Source: Opitutales bacterium (GTDB taxonomy: Bacteria; Verrucomicrobiota; Verrucomicrobiia; Opitutales; Seribacteraceae). From it: 50,753 nt of DNA. The translations under genes and the position numbers were made by a program. Positions 36,117 to 45,000 of this stretch are shown here, piece after piece. Under the pieces are notes generated by a model that saw only the letters and a list, made by a program, of their open reading frames with translations, made no database searches and had not been told where the DNA came from. The stretch is taken from the NCBI GenBank assembly GCA_029251885.1, contig JAQXCL010000011.1, positions 1-50,753 of the forward strand, read 5' to 3'. Within the stretch, counting starts at the first letter, position 1. The number at the start of each line of letters is the position of its first letter.

Positions 36117-37715
36117 TTACGATTTCTTCCTGTATTTTTCGATATATTCAGGTCTTACAGAAGTATCGCTTTGGTCATCATAAAATTTTTGGAGATTTTT
36201 TAATCTCTTTTTTAGGGATTTTTGAAGTTCTAAAAACTCTTCCTTTCCATAAATATTTGTTACTTCGTCGGGGTCTTTCTTGAGGTCGTACATTTCCCAT
36301 TCATCTCCGAATTCATAGAAATGCATTAATTTGTATCTATTTGTTCTAATGCCGTAGTGACGGGGGACCATGTGCACACTGGGATACTCGTAATAGTGGT
36401 AGTATATTTCTTTTCTCCAATTGTCCAGTTTTTCCCCTTTAAGCAAAGGCACGATCGATCGCCCCTGCATGTCTTTGGGTTGTGGTGCTCCGGCAAGATC
36501 GAGAAAAGTCTGAGCATAGTCGAGGTTTTGTACCATTTCTTCCTGTTTGCTACCCGCTTTGATGATGCCTGGCCATTTCACGATAAGTGGCATTTTGAGG
36601 GATTCCTCATACATCCAACGTTTATCGTACCATCCATGATCTCCAATGTAGAAACCTTGGTCAGAGGAGTAGATAACAATGGTGTTTTTATCGAGTCCCA
36701 GCTTTCTAAGCTCTTCTTGGAGTGTGTGTAAGCTCTCGTCGACACCCTTAACGCATCTTAAATAGTTCTTTGCGTATCTTTGAAACTTCCAACGGACAAG
36801 ATCTTTACCTGAAAGTTTGGCCTTCTTAAAGACTGCATCTTTTGGTTCATAATGAGACCTCCAAGTATTAATTTGATTAGGCGTCATTCTTTTCATGTTA
36901 CGCGATGCCGAGCGGTCCTGAGCTTTCTGAGAAGGTTCTTGATAAAATGCTGGAGTCAAATCTACGAATAAGTCGTAATTTAAATCCATATGTCGGTCGA
37001 TTTCCAGTTCTTGTAGTCTTGCTCCAGGTGCATTATCTGTCCATTTATCGAAGAGGGTAGGCGGTTCAGGAATTTCAATGTCGTCATAAAGGGGCAAATG
37101 CCTAAGGGCTGGCATCCAACTCCGATGGGGTGCTTTGTGTTGAACCATTAGCAAAAAAGGCTTTTCTTCAGTCCTTTTTTTATTGAGCCATTCCACTGCT
37201 AAATTTGTCACCACATCGGTGCAGTGGCCTTCGATACGTCTTCTTTTATCAGGAAAAATAAGATCTGGATTATAATACAACCCCTGCCCTGGTAGAACCG
37301 CCCAATCATCATAGCCTAAAGGTTTTCCTTTAAGGTGACTTTTTCCATAGATCGCAGTTTGGTAGCCAGCCTTTTGTAAAAGTTTAGGAAAGGTTTGTTG
37401 ATTCCAATCAAATGCATTGCCGTTGTTCATGAAGCCATTTTTATGGCTATGCTTGCCAGTCTGGATGACCGCTCGACTTGGACCACAAATCGAATTTGTG
37501 CAAAAGCTGTTTACGAAAACCATACCTGACTCAGCTAGTTTATCGATTGCGGGCGTTGGGTTTACTTCTTTTAACCATCCATTGTAAGAACCAATTGCAT
37601 GGGGTGCATGATCATCGGTGAAAACGAACAAAATGTTAGGTCGGTTTTCTTTTCTGTTTTCCCCATAGTTGGTTAGAGGAATTAAGCAGATAATAAGGTA
37701 AGGGATAATTTTCAT
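36117..37715 (-). CDS. Secreted sulfatase (S1 family, active-site CxPSR)
   Basis: 532 residues from the ATG at 37715, which opens a signal peptide (MKIIPYLIICLIPLTNYG). Catalytic features: metal-binding D34-D35 (FTDDHAP), the formylglycine site C77-G-P-S-R81, K125/H127 in GKSH, H197 in KAPHRSW, and D352-Q353 in SSDQG with the GDHGW-YDKRWMYEESL segment and its lysine. It is intact and should need an FGE or anSME maturase encoded elsewhere. It resembles iduronate-2-sulfatase-like and heparan-type sulfatases of the family; the substrate is not determined. Its leader holds a terminator-like hairpin (37737-37768). Confidence 0.93.
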   Translation of the reverse strand: MKIIPYLIICLIPLTNYGENRKENRPNILFVFTDDHAPHAIGSYNGWLKEVNPTPAIDKLAESGMVFVNSFCTNSICGPSRAVIQTGKHSHKNGFMNNGNAFDWNQQTFPKLLQKAGYQTAIYGKSHLKGKPLGYDDWAVLPGQGLYYNPDLIFPDKRRRIEGHCTDVVTNLAVEWLNKKRTEEKPFLLMVQHKAPHRSWMPALRHLPLYDDIEIPEPPTLFDKWTDNAPGARLQELEIDRHMDLNYDLFVDLTPAFYQEPSQKAQDRSASRNMKRMTPNQINTWRSHYEPKDAVFKKAKLSGKDLVRWKFQRYAKNYLRCVKGVDESLHTLQEELRKLGLDKNTIVIYSSDQGFYIGDHGWYDKRWMYEESLKMPLIVKWPGIIKAGSKQEEMVQNLDYAQTFLDLAGAPQPKDMQGRSIVPLLKGEKLDNWRKEIYYHYYEYPSVHMVPRHYGIRTNRYKLMHFYEFGDEWEMYDLKKDPDEVTNIYGKEEFLELQKSLKKRLKNLQKFYDDQSDTSVRPEYIEKYRKKS

Positions 37716-37724
37716 AATGTTTAA

Positions 37725-37794
37725 TGATAAAAGACCAAAAGAAAGGCATCGTCCTCCCAAACGATGCCCCTCGAGTTATGCAAATCTTTTACCA
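37725..37794 (-). promoter_or_regulatory. Structured leader upstream of the sulfatase, with outer stem
   Basis: On the minus strand TGGTAAAAGA (37785-37794) can pair with TCTTTTATCA (37725-37734) over ten base pairs (one G-U), enclosing the terminator-like hairpin of 37737-37768. The outer stem ends ten bases before the sulfatase ATG. A TATAAT lies upstream on this strand near 37810. Together these could form an attenuator-like leader. It is a structure seen on paper only. Confidence 0.4.
37737..37768 (-). terminator. Rho-independent terminator-like hairpin just upstream of the sulfatase gene
   Basis: On the minus strand GGCATCGT-ttgggagg-ACGATGCC is a perfect 8-bp stem, followed by TTTCTTTT. 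It lies 131 bases after the stop of the sulfatase-like gene at 37900 and about 21 bases before the sulfatase start, so it may end that transcript or attenuate the next. Confidence 0.7.
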
Positions 37795-37899
37795 AATTAG
37801 GGTAGTAATTATAATAAATCAAAAGAATTTTATAAAATAAGATCAAATTAAGCGTTTTTACTAATTTTGGCCAACTTATGGAATAACAGAAATTGGGTG

Positions 37900-39477
37900 T
37901 CAGCGTTTCTTATTTTTCGGGCTTCTTTGTTTTCTTCTCCAATTTTCAGAAAAGAGTTGATTTTCTCGCTTATTTTTTCTGAATTTGCCTGCACTTTTCA
38001 GATATTCTTTGTATTCGGTGACAAGGGTGGAGTGAGTCTCATTGTTGTAAAGGTTTTGCAATTCTTTGGGGTCATTTTCCAAATCGAAAAACTCCCATTC
38101 GTCGAATGGATAGTAATGTACAATTTTATATTTCCCATTTCTCAATCCATGGTGGGGGGAAACACCGTATTCTCCTGGATGGGTAAGGTGGGAAAAATAC
38201 AGTTGATTATTTCTAATCAGAGTTGAGTTAGACTGTGAAATAATTTGGCTGGGTCCGTTGGTTATAGATTTACCAAGATTTTTTATGAGAAAATATAAGT
38301 CAAAGTCCCGGAAAATTTCTTCAGTTTTAAAAACCGGAGCATTCAATCCCTTGAAGTCTGCAAATACCAAGGGAATACGAGCACTTGGTTCATACATCCA
38401 TTCGCTGCCAAACCATCCGAATTCACCGGTAAATCTCCCTCTTTCAGAGGTGTAAATAAAATTATACCCCTCCTCGACATTAGAATCCATGGTGTCGATA
38501 AGTCGTCCGATATTTTCATCCATAGCATATAAGCATCGGAGGTAATTTTTAATAAACCTTTGAAACATCCAGATTGAAACCGATTCGCCTTGCGGTGATT
38601 CACGAGAAAATGCTTCGTTTTGAGGTTTCCACGAAAGTCCCCATGCGGTCTTCTGTTCGTCGTTCATAGATTCCCAGTTTTTAGCCCAGATAGAGGGTGT
38701 ACTGTTAGAAGAATTCAGATCAGCGTAATGAGGTAAAAATAAATCTAGTACAGGGTCTAGGTCTGCACCTATGTTCATATTTTGGTATTTATTTGCCGGT
38801 GCCCTGTTTTCAAGGTTTGAAGAAAAAGTTTCTGGAGTATCAAACCATTCAGCGTTGTATTTATTGATCGTCCTAATGGGAGGAATCCATGGTCTTTTTG
38901 TTGATTGAAAAGAAACTAGAGCAAAAAAAGGTTTTGTTTCAGTACGCTTATTTACCCATTGAATGGCCAAATCTGTAATCACATCAGTTGTATGACCCTC
39001 GATTACATACTGGTTTTTAGAATCTTTGATGCGTGGATTAACAAAAATTTCCGAGTCATCCAAAATCTTCCAAAAGTCAAAACCTGCATGACTGGGGTCA
39101 ATATCCCAGGTCCAAGAACCAAAGAAAACTGTTTCGTATCCTATCGTTTTAAAGTGTTTGCCAAGGAATTGACTGGAGTCAAAACCTTCTATTTTCGCAC
39201 TCTTTGATTTTCCAGTAAGCAGAGAAAAGGCAGTATAGTTCGGACCAGCATTGGTACAGTAAGCAAGCGGATGAAGTTCACCGATTTGGGATATTTTGCT
39301 TAAATGAGGAGTGGGATTAATTAATGTTCCCAAATCTTCTGAATTAGCCAGAAACCGTACAGCGTGGTCTTCAGATATACAGATTAGAATATTGGGTTTC
39401 TTCCCATTAGTTTCCGCTTTGGAAGAAAAATGAAATGCTAGAAAAACGATGATCCAAATAGGTAATCTAATTCCCAT
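37900..39477 (-). CDS. Sulfatase-fold protein lacking catalytic residues (pseudo-sulfatase)
   Basis: 525 residues from ATG 39477 (a GTG at 39486 would add three), with a signal peptide (MGIRLPIWIIVFLAFHFSSKA). It aligns along its length with the neighbouring sulfatase: PNILICISEDHA, EGHTTDVITDLAIQWVNKR, FGSEWMYEPSARIPLVF and DEWEFFDLENDPKELQNLYN. The active site is gone, however. C-G-P-S-R has become A77-G-P-N-Y81, GKSH is GSWT, KAPHRSW is STKRPW, SSDQG is TSERG, GDHGW is GEFGW. The frame is open throughout with no stop, so it is maintained as a protein. It likely binds glycan or acts structurally, or is a decaying paralog. Confidence 0.85.
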   Translation of the reverse strand: MGIRLPIWIIVFLAFHFSSKAETNGKKPNILICISEDHAVRFLANSEDLGTLINPTPHLSKISQIGELHPLAYCTNAGPNYTAFSLLTGKSKSAKIEGFDSSQFLGKHFKTIGYETVFFGSWTWDIDPSHAGFDFWKILDDSEIFVNPRIKDSKNQYVIEGHTTDVITDLAIQWVNKRTETKPFFALVSFQSTKRPWIPPIRTINKYNAEWFDTPETFSSNLENRAPANKYQNMNIGADLDPVLDLFLPHYADLNSSNSTPSIWAKNWESMNDEQKTAWGLSWKPQNEAFSRESPQGESVSIWMFQRFIKNYLRCLYAMDENIGRLIDTMDSNVEEGYNFIYTSERGRFTGEFGWFGSEWMYEPSARIPLVFADFKGLNAPVFKTEEIFRDFDLYFLIKNLGKSITNGPSQIISQSNSTLIRNNQLYFSHLTHPGEYGVSPHHGLRNGKYKIVHYYPFDEWEFFDLENDPKELQNLYNNETHSTLVTEYKEYLKSAGKFRKNKRENQLFSENWRRKQRSPKNKKR

Positions 39478-39546
39478 GTTTATCACTTTCGGTAATTCAA
39501 ATTAAATTGGCGAATCTTTTTAAAATCAGTTTAAAATTTCATTTGT

Positions 39547-39552
39547 TATAAT
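39547..39552 (+). promoter_or_regulatory. Possible -10 box (TATAAT) of glmS
   Basis: A consensus TATAAT lies 49 bases before the glmS ATG; no clear -35 is seen 17 bases upstream. The leader holds TTGAAC...GTTCAA, a 6-bp inverted repeat flanking AGAGGA near the start. No glmS ribozyme core was recognised. Confidence 0.35.
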
Positions 39553-39601
39553 AGAAACAACTCCTTGAACAAATATACAAGAGGAACTATAAGGTTCAAT
39601 T

Positions 39602-41446
39602 ATGTGTGGGATAGTTGGTTACTTAGGAAAGGGAATAGCTCAAGATTCTTTAATCGATGGTTTGCGCCGATTAGAATACCGGGGGTATGATTCCGCGGGC
39701 GTTGCTTTCCATGACGGAAAAACATTTTCCCTATCTCGGGAAACCGGCAGGGTTGAGAATCTGGCAAAGTCATTGATTTCAGGGTGTAGTAAATCCTCCC
39801 TCGGAATTGCTCATACACGATGGGCTACTCATGGACCTGTAACTGTTTCCAATACCCATCCTCATCTGAGCCATGATAAGAAGTTTGCCCTCGTACACAA
39901 TGGGGTGATTGAAAATTTTTCTACTCTAAAAAAGTTCTTGATCCAAAAAGGCATTAAGTTTGAATCTGAGACCGACTCCGAAGTGCTGTGTAATTTAATT
40001 TCTTATCATTACGAAGAATTGCCCGAAGGGAAAGATCGATTCATTGATGCGATAAGTACCGCACTTGGTAAATCTCGGGGAGCTTACGGCATAGCAGTTA
40101 TGTGCCTCGATTATCCGGATATGATGGTGGGTGCCCGTCGAGGGTCACCCCTTGTGGTCGGGATCGGGGATGACGCCAACTTTATTGCGAGCGATGCTTC
40201 CGCGTTTGTTGGTCGAGCGAAAGAAGCGGTTTATTTGAAGGATGGTGAACTGGCCATCTTGAAGGGTGGTGAATTTCGAATTACTAATCAGGAAGGCCGC
40301 GATGCCGAGGCCATTGCTCAGCCATTAGATCAGACCCTCGAAGAAGTTGAACTTGGAGACTTCGGCTCTTACATGGAGAAAGAAATTTTCGAGCAACCTA
40401 CCGCTCTTCGAAATACTCTGCGTGGTCGGTTTGGGGACGATGGAACCACGGCGAAATTAGGTGGTTTGGAGGGCCACGAGAATGAGCTTAGAAATGTGGA
40501 TAGAATTGTTTTTGTTGCCTGTGGTACTGCGAGGCACGCCTGCATGGTAGCAGAATATTTGATCGAAAAATTAGCTCGGGTGCCTGTAGAAGTAGAGCAT
40601 GCCTCCGAATTTCGTTACAGAAATTCTCCAAAATCGGGACGCTCCTTAGTTATTGCGGTTAGCCAATCTGGTGAAACCTTGGATACCTTAGAAGCAGTGC
40701 GAGAAGCCAAGACTAAGGGGCTACTTACTCTTGGTATTACCAATGTAGTCGGTTCTTCTCTTGCCCGTGAGACAGATGGAGGAGTTTACCAACGAGTCGG
40801 GCCTGAGATCGGCGTCGCTTCCACCAAAGCTTTTTCATCTCAGGTTTGCTTGTGTGCCATGTTGGGGTTGGCTCTTGGGAGAATGAGAGACTTATCTCCA
40901 ACTGATGGTGCAAACTTGGTAGAAGCTCTTAATGATATGCCCGACTTGGTTGCGGAAATCCTCCAAAAAGGCGAACAAATCCGCAAGCTTGCTGTGAAAT
41001 ATGCTAAGTCGGAACATTTGCTTTTTCTTGGGCGACAAAGTCTTTATCCCGTTGCCCTTGAAGGAGCACTAAAATTAAAAGAGATTTCCTATGCCCATGC
41101 CGAGGGGTATCCTGCGGCAGAACTCAAACATGGGCCAATCGCTCTGATTAATCCTGAATGTCCATGTATTTTTTTAGTCGAAGGTACCAAACTGTCGGCC
41201 AAAACTATTGCCAACATGCAGGAAGTTAAAGCACGTAAAGGACCAGTGATTGCATTTGTGCCTGAAGATATTGAAATTCCAGAAGGAACCGCTGATGATA
41301 TTTTTCGACTCCCAGTTGCTCACGAGGTGGTTCGACCGATTTTAGCTAACTTACCTCTACAGCTTTTTGCTTACCATTTTGCTCAATTGCGGGGTTTGGA
41401 TGTGGATAAACCGCGTAATTTAGCCAAGTCGGTTACCGTGGAGTAA
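39602..41446 (+). CDS. glmS: Glutamine-fructose-6-phosphate aminotransferase (isomerizing)
   Basis: 614 residues, the usual GlmS length. The start MCGIVGYLG gives the Cys nucleophile of the glutaminase domain, with RRLEYRGYDSAG and the GIAHTRWATHG motif. Two SIS domains follow (FVACGTARHACMVAEY, VSQSGETLDTLEA, and LGRQSLYPVALEGALKLKE), ending in DKPRNLAKSVTVE, the conserved C-tail. It makes glucosamine-6-phosphate for peptidoglycan and LPS. It stands as a single-gene unit, converging with the sirtuin gene. Confidence 0.97.
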   Translation: MCGIVGYLGKGIAQDSLIDGLRRLEYRGYDSAGVAFHDGKTFSLSRETGRVENLAKSLISGCSKSSLGIAHTRWATHGPVTVSNTHPHLSHDKKFALVHNGVIENFSTLKKFLIQKGIKFESETDSEVLCNLISYHYEELPEGKDRFIDAISTALGKSRGAYGIAVMCLDYPDMMVGARRGSPLVVGIGDDANFIASDASAFVGRAKEAVYLKDGELAILKGGEFRITNQEGRDAEAIAQPLDQTLEEVELGDFGSYMEKEIFEQPTALRNTLRGRFGDDGTTAKLGGLEGHENELRNVDRIVFVACGTARHACMVAEYLIEKLARVPVEVEHASEFRYRNSPKSGRSLVIAVSQSGETLDTLEAVREAKTKGLLTLGITNVVGSSLARETDGGVYQRVGPEIGVASTKAFSSQVCLCAMLGLALGRMRDLSPTDGANLVEALNDMPDLVAEILQKGEQIRKLAVKYAKSEHLLFLGRQSLYPVALEGALKLKEISYAHAEGYPAAELKHGPIALINPECPCIFLVEGTKLSAKTIANMQEVKARKGPVIAFVPEDIEIPEGTADDIFRLPVAHEVVRPILANLPLQLFAYHFAQLRGLDVDKPRNLAKSVTVE

Positions 41447-41463
41447 GCAACGGTTGTTGGATT

Positions 41464-41502
41464 ACTTCTTTTGGCAAGAAGTTAGAACGGTTAATTTACC
41501 GT
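41464..41502. terminator. Two small hairpins between convergent glmS and sirtuin genes
   Basis: ACTTCTT-ttggc-AAGAAGT (41464-41482) and ACGGT-taattt-ACCGT (41487-41502) are perfect inverted repeats in the 57-base gap between two convergent stops. Neither has a T-run, so a weak bidirectional terminator is possible. Confidence 0.35.
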
Positions 41503-41503
41503 C

Positions 41504-42388
41504 CTACTTCCACAACATTATATCTAATAGTTCTAAAGCTTCGAGGGCTCCACATGCCAGAGCGGTTGCACCTTTTGGTACTTGGTAATCCCTTGGATTG
41601 ATCCTTACCATATTGCAATTGTACTCCTCCATTGATCGCTCGCAAAAGAAACGAACGGTTGGTACGCTTATTCCTGCACCTAATTCGATAATTAAAAGAT
41701 TTTTAGATGCGTTAATATCGAACCAACCATTTAGGGTTCTCTCCTGCTTTAGATTGATGGAGGAATCCCAGTGAAAGTCAGAAAACATCAAAATGTTCGG
41801 TCGGGCCAATGATCTGCAATTTGGACAGGTTGGCAGAGGGGACTTACATGTCAATGAATCTGGGCAGACATTAACCAATGGAATGTTCCTGTCCACAGGT
41901 TCCCAAATTGGCTGGCCGCATGCTTCTAAGCATTGCAAACGCATCAATGAGCCATGGCACTCCAATATCTTTTCACTCCAGCCAGCTCGGTTAAAATGAC
42001 CATCGACATTTGAGGTAAATATAAAAGAAGGGATTCTCAATTTATGACCCCAGTTTCTTAGGATTTTGTAACCTTTGTGGGGTTCAGTTTTAAGATATAA
42101 TGCATGTCGATGACCATAGAACCCCCAGGCCAAATCTGGTTTTTCCAGAAACCATCGTGGGTTTGCCATCTCTTCAAACTTTAATCCCCTTTTTGCCAAT
42201 GGGGGGTACGCCCGCCAAAAGCCTGCTTTGCCTCGAAAGTCAGGCAGACCAGAATCTACAGCCATCCCAGCACCAGCTCCAATGAGGATGGCATCTGCTT
42301 CTTTAATATGCTGAACTACTTGTTCTATATTTTTATCGCTACTCAAATAAATAAAATCTTCTATTTTTAGACTTTTGTTTTGAAACAA
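41504..42388 (-). CDS. Sir2-family NAD-dependent protein deacylase
   Basis: 294 residues. The NAD-binding start is ILIGAGAGMAVDSGLPDFRG; TSNVDGHFNRAG follows, then the catalytic His in LECHGSLMRLQC. Zinc cysteines are placed as C-x4-C (QCLEACG) and C-x2-C (CPNC). The end has ELGAGISVPTVRFF and MVRINPRDYQVP, as in sirtuins. It removes acyl groups from lysine using NAD. The only available start is TTG at 42388, since an in-frame stop lies three codons earlier; AAGGAAAGG lies about 14 bases before it. It diverges from the lipoprotein gene at 42435 (46 bp). Confidence 0.9.
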   Translation of the reverse strand: MFQNKSLKIEDFIYLSSDKNIEQVVQHIKEADAILIGAGAGMAVDSGLPDFRGKAGFWRAYPPLAKRGLKFEEMANPRWFLEKPDLAWGFYGHRHALYLKTEPHKGYKILRNWGHKLRIPSFIFTSNVDGHFNRAGWSEKILECHGSLMRLQCLEACGQPIWEPVDRNIPLVNVCPDSLTCKSPLPTCPNCRSLARPNILMFSDFHWDSSINLKQERTLNGWFDINASKNLLIIELGAGISVPTVRFFCERSMEEYNCNMVRINPRDYQVPKGATALACGALEALELLDIMLWK

Positions 42389-42434
42389 ACTTAATCAATC
42401 CCTTTCCTTCTGACTAACTTTAATCATTCGACTT

Positions 42435-43394
42435 TTGAAATACACTAGGATTCTGAATCTTGTACCTTTACTTTGGGTGATTCTTTCACTCTCTGGCTGT
42501 TTGCGATTTTCTAAACCAAAGCATCAAAAACAAGTAGATCTCATACAATTCGTGCAACCCCGAAACATGGATGAGGGTATTGGAGATGACTTCTTGGTAA
42601 TAGGTCGGCAGTTTTCGATATCCAAGGATGGAATTCTTTACTTTGTTGATTTTAAAGATCATTCAGTGGTTAGAAAGTTTGGTTCGTCGAAGGATAACAA
42701 GGGAGAGAAATTCATCGATTTGAAAGAATGGCTTAAAGAGGATGTGCATAACGATTTTCATATTGATGATCTTTGGCTCGACCCACTTGGGCGATTAATT
42801 CTCGCTGAGTCAACCACTGGTAAAATTCTACGAATTTCTCCGGATGCAAGAAAAATGGAAAACTTGGCTGATTCCTATGATGGTTACCGGTTCTCAACCA
42901 TTGCTGGATTAACCGGTTCACCATTGGGCGATTTATTTATTGGTTCCCCTAATTCTGCCACGGTTTATCGGCACGATCCGACTCTGGGAAAATTATTCGT
43001 GCTAAACGAAGATCTTGTCCGTTCTAATGATCTGTTAATTGATTCAACCGGTGGCCGACTTCTGGTAGCTGAGTCTGGTCCTAATCGTGTTGTAGTGTAT
43101 GACTTAAATTCTTCTGGGGGCTTGAGCCGCAGTTGGAATTTAGTGAAATTCCCTAAAGGTCAGGCAACGCCATTATCAATTGACTTTTTGAACAACGAGG
43201 AAAATTTATTGGTCATTCTGCTCGACCGTGGCAAGAAATTACAAATTTTGGATCTTCGGCGTGGAAAACTTCTACAGAGTATAGAACTACCTTTTACCTG
43301 CCAAAAAATTCGTTCCCATGGTCTGTGGATTTATATGCAGACAAAAAAAGGAATTCGCAGAATAAAACCCCCGACGGATCTGTTTGTCCGTTAG
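42435..43394 (+). CDS. Lipoprotein with beta-propeller (NHL/SMP-30-like) repeats
   Basis: 319 residues, TTG start. The signal peptide ends LSLSGC, giving a lipid-bearing Cys at 22. The body shows about six repeated strands of propeller type: GILYFVDFKDHSVVRKF, GRLILAESTTGKILRIS, GDLFIGSPNSATVYRHD, GRLLVAESGPNRVVVYD, ENLLVILLDRGKKLQILD. This pattern (G-x-L-x-V-A-x-x-x-x-x-x-V) resembles NHL and SMP-30/gluconolactonase propellers. It is probably a periplasmic or outer-membrane binding protein; no active-site residues can be assigned. Confidence 0.8.
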   Translation: MKYTRILNLVPLLWVILSLSGCLRFSKPKHQKQVDLIQFVQPRNMDEGIGDDFLVIGRQFSISKDGILYFVDFKDHSVVRKFGSSKDNKGEKFIDLKEWLKEDVHNDFHIDDLWLDPLGRLILAESTTGKILRISPDARKMENLADSYDGYRFSTIAGLTGSPLGDLFIGSPNSATVYRHDPTLGKLFVLNEDLVRSNDLLIDSTGGRLLVAESGPNRVVVYDLNSSGGLSRSWNLVKFPKGQATPLSIDFLNNEENLLVILLDRGKKLQILDLRRGKLLQSIELPFTCQKIRSHGLWIYMQTKKGIRRIKPPTDLFVR

Positions 43395-43530
43395 CATTTT
43401 ATCAAGAAATTGGAAATTTTGAATTTTTAAGCCAAGGATTAACCTCCCTCAAGTTCTTAACAATTAGCCCAGAGTGGGGATAACTTGTTTTTGACGTTCC
43501 TTAAATGCATTTCACTCTCTTCAACCTAAG

Positions 43531-43536
43531 TATACT
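43531..43536 (+). promoter_or_regulatory. Possible -10 box of the jetABC operon
   Basis: TATACT lies nine bases before the jetA ATG, in a 151-base gap after the lipoprotein gene. No good -35 is seen at 17 bases. If used, the transcript start would fall within a few bases of the ATG. Confidence 0.3.
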
Positions 43537-43545
43537 TTACAGCCA

Positions 43546-45000
43546 ATGGATGAGGAATTTTTGCATCTTTTCGAAGAATCACCCGCCCTGCGCCTCATGC
43601 GTGGTCGGTTAGGCTCTTTTGTAGCCGGATTCTTTTTCAAAACTTTTAAGAAATGGGGCGTGGTAGAAGCCTCTGAGGAAGAACTCTCTGCCACCTTGGC
43701 TGAACATATTGAGCAGATTCGAGAACTGGAGGATGCGGAAGCACCAAAGCGAAGTCCGCAGGAATACTTGGATGAGTGGTGTGATGAAGATCACCGCTAC
43801 CTCACAAAATCCTATCATGAAGAGCGTGAAGAATATGTTTTTCGGTTAACTCGTCATTCCGAGAAGGCCCTAAGTTGGTTGAATGATTTGTTGGCGATGC
43901 AACAGCGTGGATATGCCACCACCGAGTCTCGTTTCAATCGTATCCTTCATGAAATGCAGGAGTTAAACAACGGGGTCAATTCAGACCCCGATGCCCGAAT
44001 CCGTGAGCTTGCTCGCAAACGCGAGGAAATTGACGAAGAGATAAGAAAAATTCAAGAAACGGGAGAAGCTCCTATCTTTGGAGAAGATATTATTCGGGAT
44101 CAGGTTTATGATCTTTCTGATCTTGTAGAACATTTTCTGTCTGATTTTCGGGCAATTGAAGAGTTCTTCCGTGATCATGCTCGTGAGATTTCCAATCTTT
44201 ATGCTCAGGGCAAGGCATCCAAAGGAGATATTGTGGAACATGTTTTGGATGCAGACGAAGCACTCCGTGGTTGCGACCAAGGAAAGAGCTATTTTGGATT
44301 TCGCGAAATGATGACCAACCCATCTTTGTCTCGAATGTTCCGTAAACTTGCCGAGCAAACTTCCGACATTGCCCGTCGGCGTGGTCTGGATACTCAAAAA
44401 ATATTTTCGAATCTTGGAGACCGTCTTTTTGGAGAAGCAAGTGCTGCTCATGGTGCTTACGGTCGGATAAGTCGAAAACTTAGGCAAGTAGTTGGAGATC
44501 ATTCTGGAGGAGGAGGTCGACAGGTTCGCGAAACACTTTCTGAAATTCGTAGCCATGCCTATCGCCTACGGGAAACACCTTTAAACGATTGGGAATTTGA
44601 GATTGATATACGACCTCAGTTTTTCACTTTGATTGAAGCAGAATTCTGGGAACCGAAAGCGATCGAGGCATTTGCTGAAGTAAAACCGGCGAAGAGTACA
44701 GGTTCTCAATGGATGAACGATATTCTTGGTTCTGTGGGCGAACCTTTAGATCTTAAGAAATATCGGGCTCGTGTTTTTGAAACTTTAGACGAAGTCGATC
44801 AGGTTACACTCTCCGAAATAGTTCAGAGGTATCCATTGCAACATGGGGTAGTTGAGATTGTATGTTACCGCGTGATTGCTGGTGAGGATCCGCGTCATGA
44901 AATTCTTTCCGATGAATTAATCCATTTAGATTTGAATCGTTCCTTGCAACCTAGATATGTCGAGGTCGAACAACTTTTATTCCAACGTTCCAGCTTATGA
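43546..45000 (+). CDS. jetA: JetA / MksF-like kleisin subunit (DUF3375)
   Basis: 484 residues, soluble, charged, mostly helical. The N-terminus (FLHLFEESPALRLMRGR, then FVAGFFFKTFK), the helical middle with SYHEEREEYVFRLTRHSEKALSWL, and the winged-helix-like end (VTLSEIVQRYPLQHGVVEIVCYRVIAG) are those of DUF3375 proteins. These are the kleisin-like subunit of Wadjet (JetA) and MksBEF (MksF) complexes. It bridges the SMC-like heads of JetC. Its stop overlaps jetB by four bases (ATGA). It sits between housekeeping genes, not in an obvious defence island. Confidence 0.88.
   Translation: MDEEFLHLFEESPALRLMRGRLGSFVAGFFFKTFKKWGVVEASEEELSATLAEHIEQIRELEDAEAPKRSPQEYLDEWCDEDHRYLTKSYHEEREEYVFRLTRHSEKALSWLNDLLAMQQRGYATTESRFNRILHEMQELNNGVNSDPDARIRELARKREEIDEEIRKIQETGEAPIFGEDIIRDQVYDLSDLVEHFLSDFRAIEEFFRDHAREISNLYAQGKASKGDIVEHVLDADEALRGCDQGKSYFGFREMMTNPSLSRMFRKLAEQTSDIARRRGLDTQKIFSNLGDRLFGEASAAHGAYGRISRKLRQVVGDHSGGGGRQVRETLSEIRSHAYRLRETPLNDWEFEIDIRPQFFTLIEAEFWEPKAIEAFAEVKPAKSTGSQWMNDILGSVGEPLDLKKYRARVFETLDEVDQVTLSEIVQRYPLQHGVVEIVCYRVIAGEDPRHEILSDELIHLDLNRSLQPRYVEVEQLLFQRSSL

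Noticed and set aside
39553-39601. Possible glmS ribozyme upstream of glmS
   Set aside because: The leader is only about 50 bases, too short for the ribozyme, and no core pairing was recognised.
43395-43545. tRNA or small RNA in the gap before jetA
   Set aside because: No cloverleaf, anticodon arm or TPsiC-like motif could be drawn; only weak AT-rich inverted repeats are present.
43981-44556. 191-residue minus-strand open frame inside jetA
   Set aside because: Antisense to a conserved DUF3375 gene; low-complexity translation with no family features.
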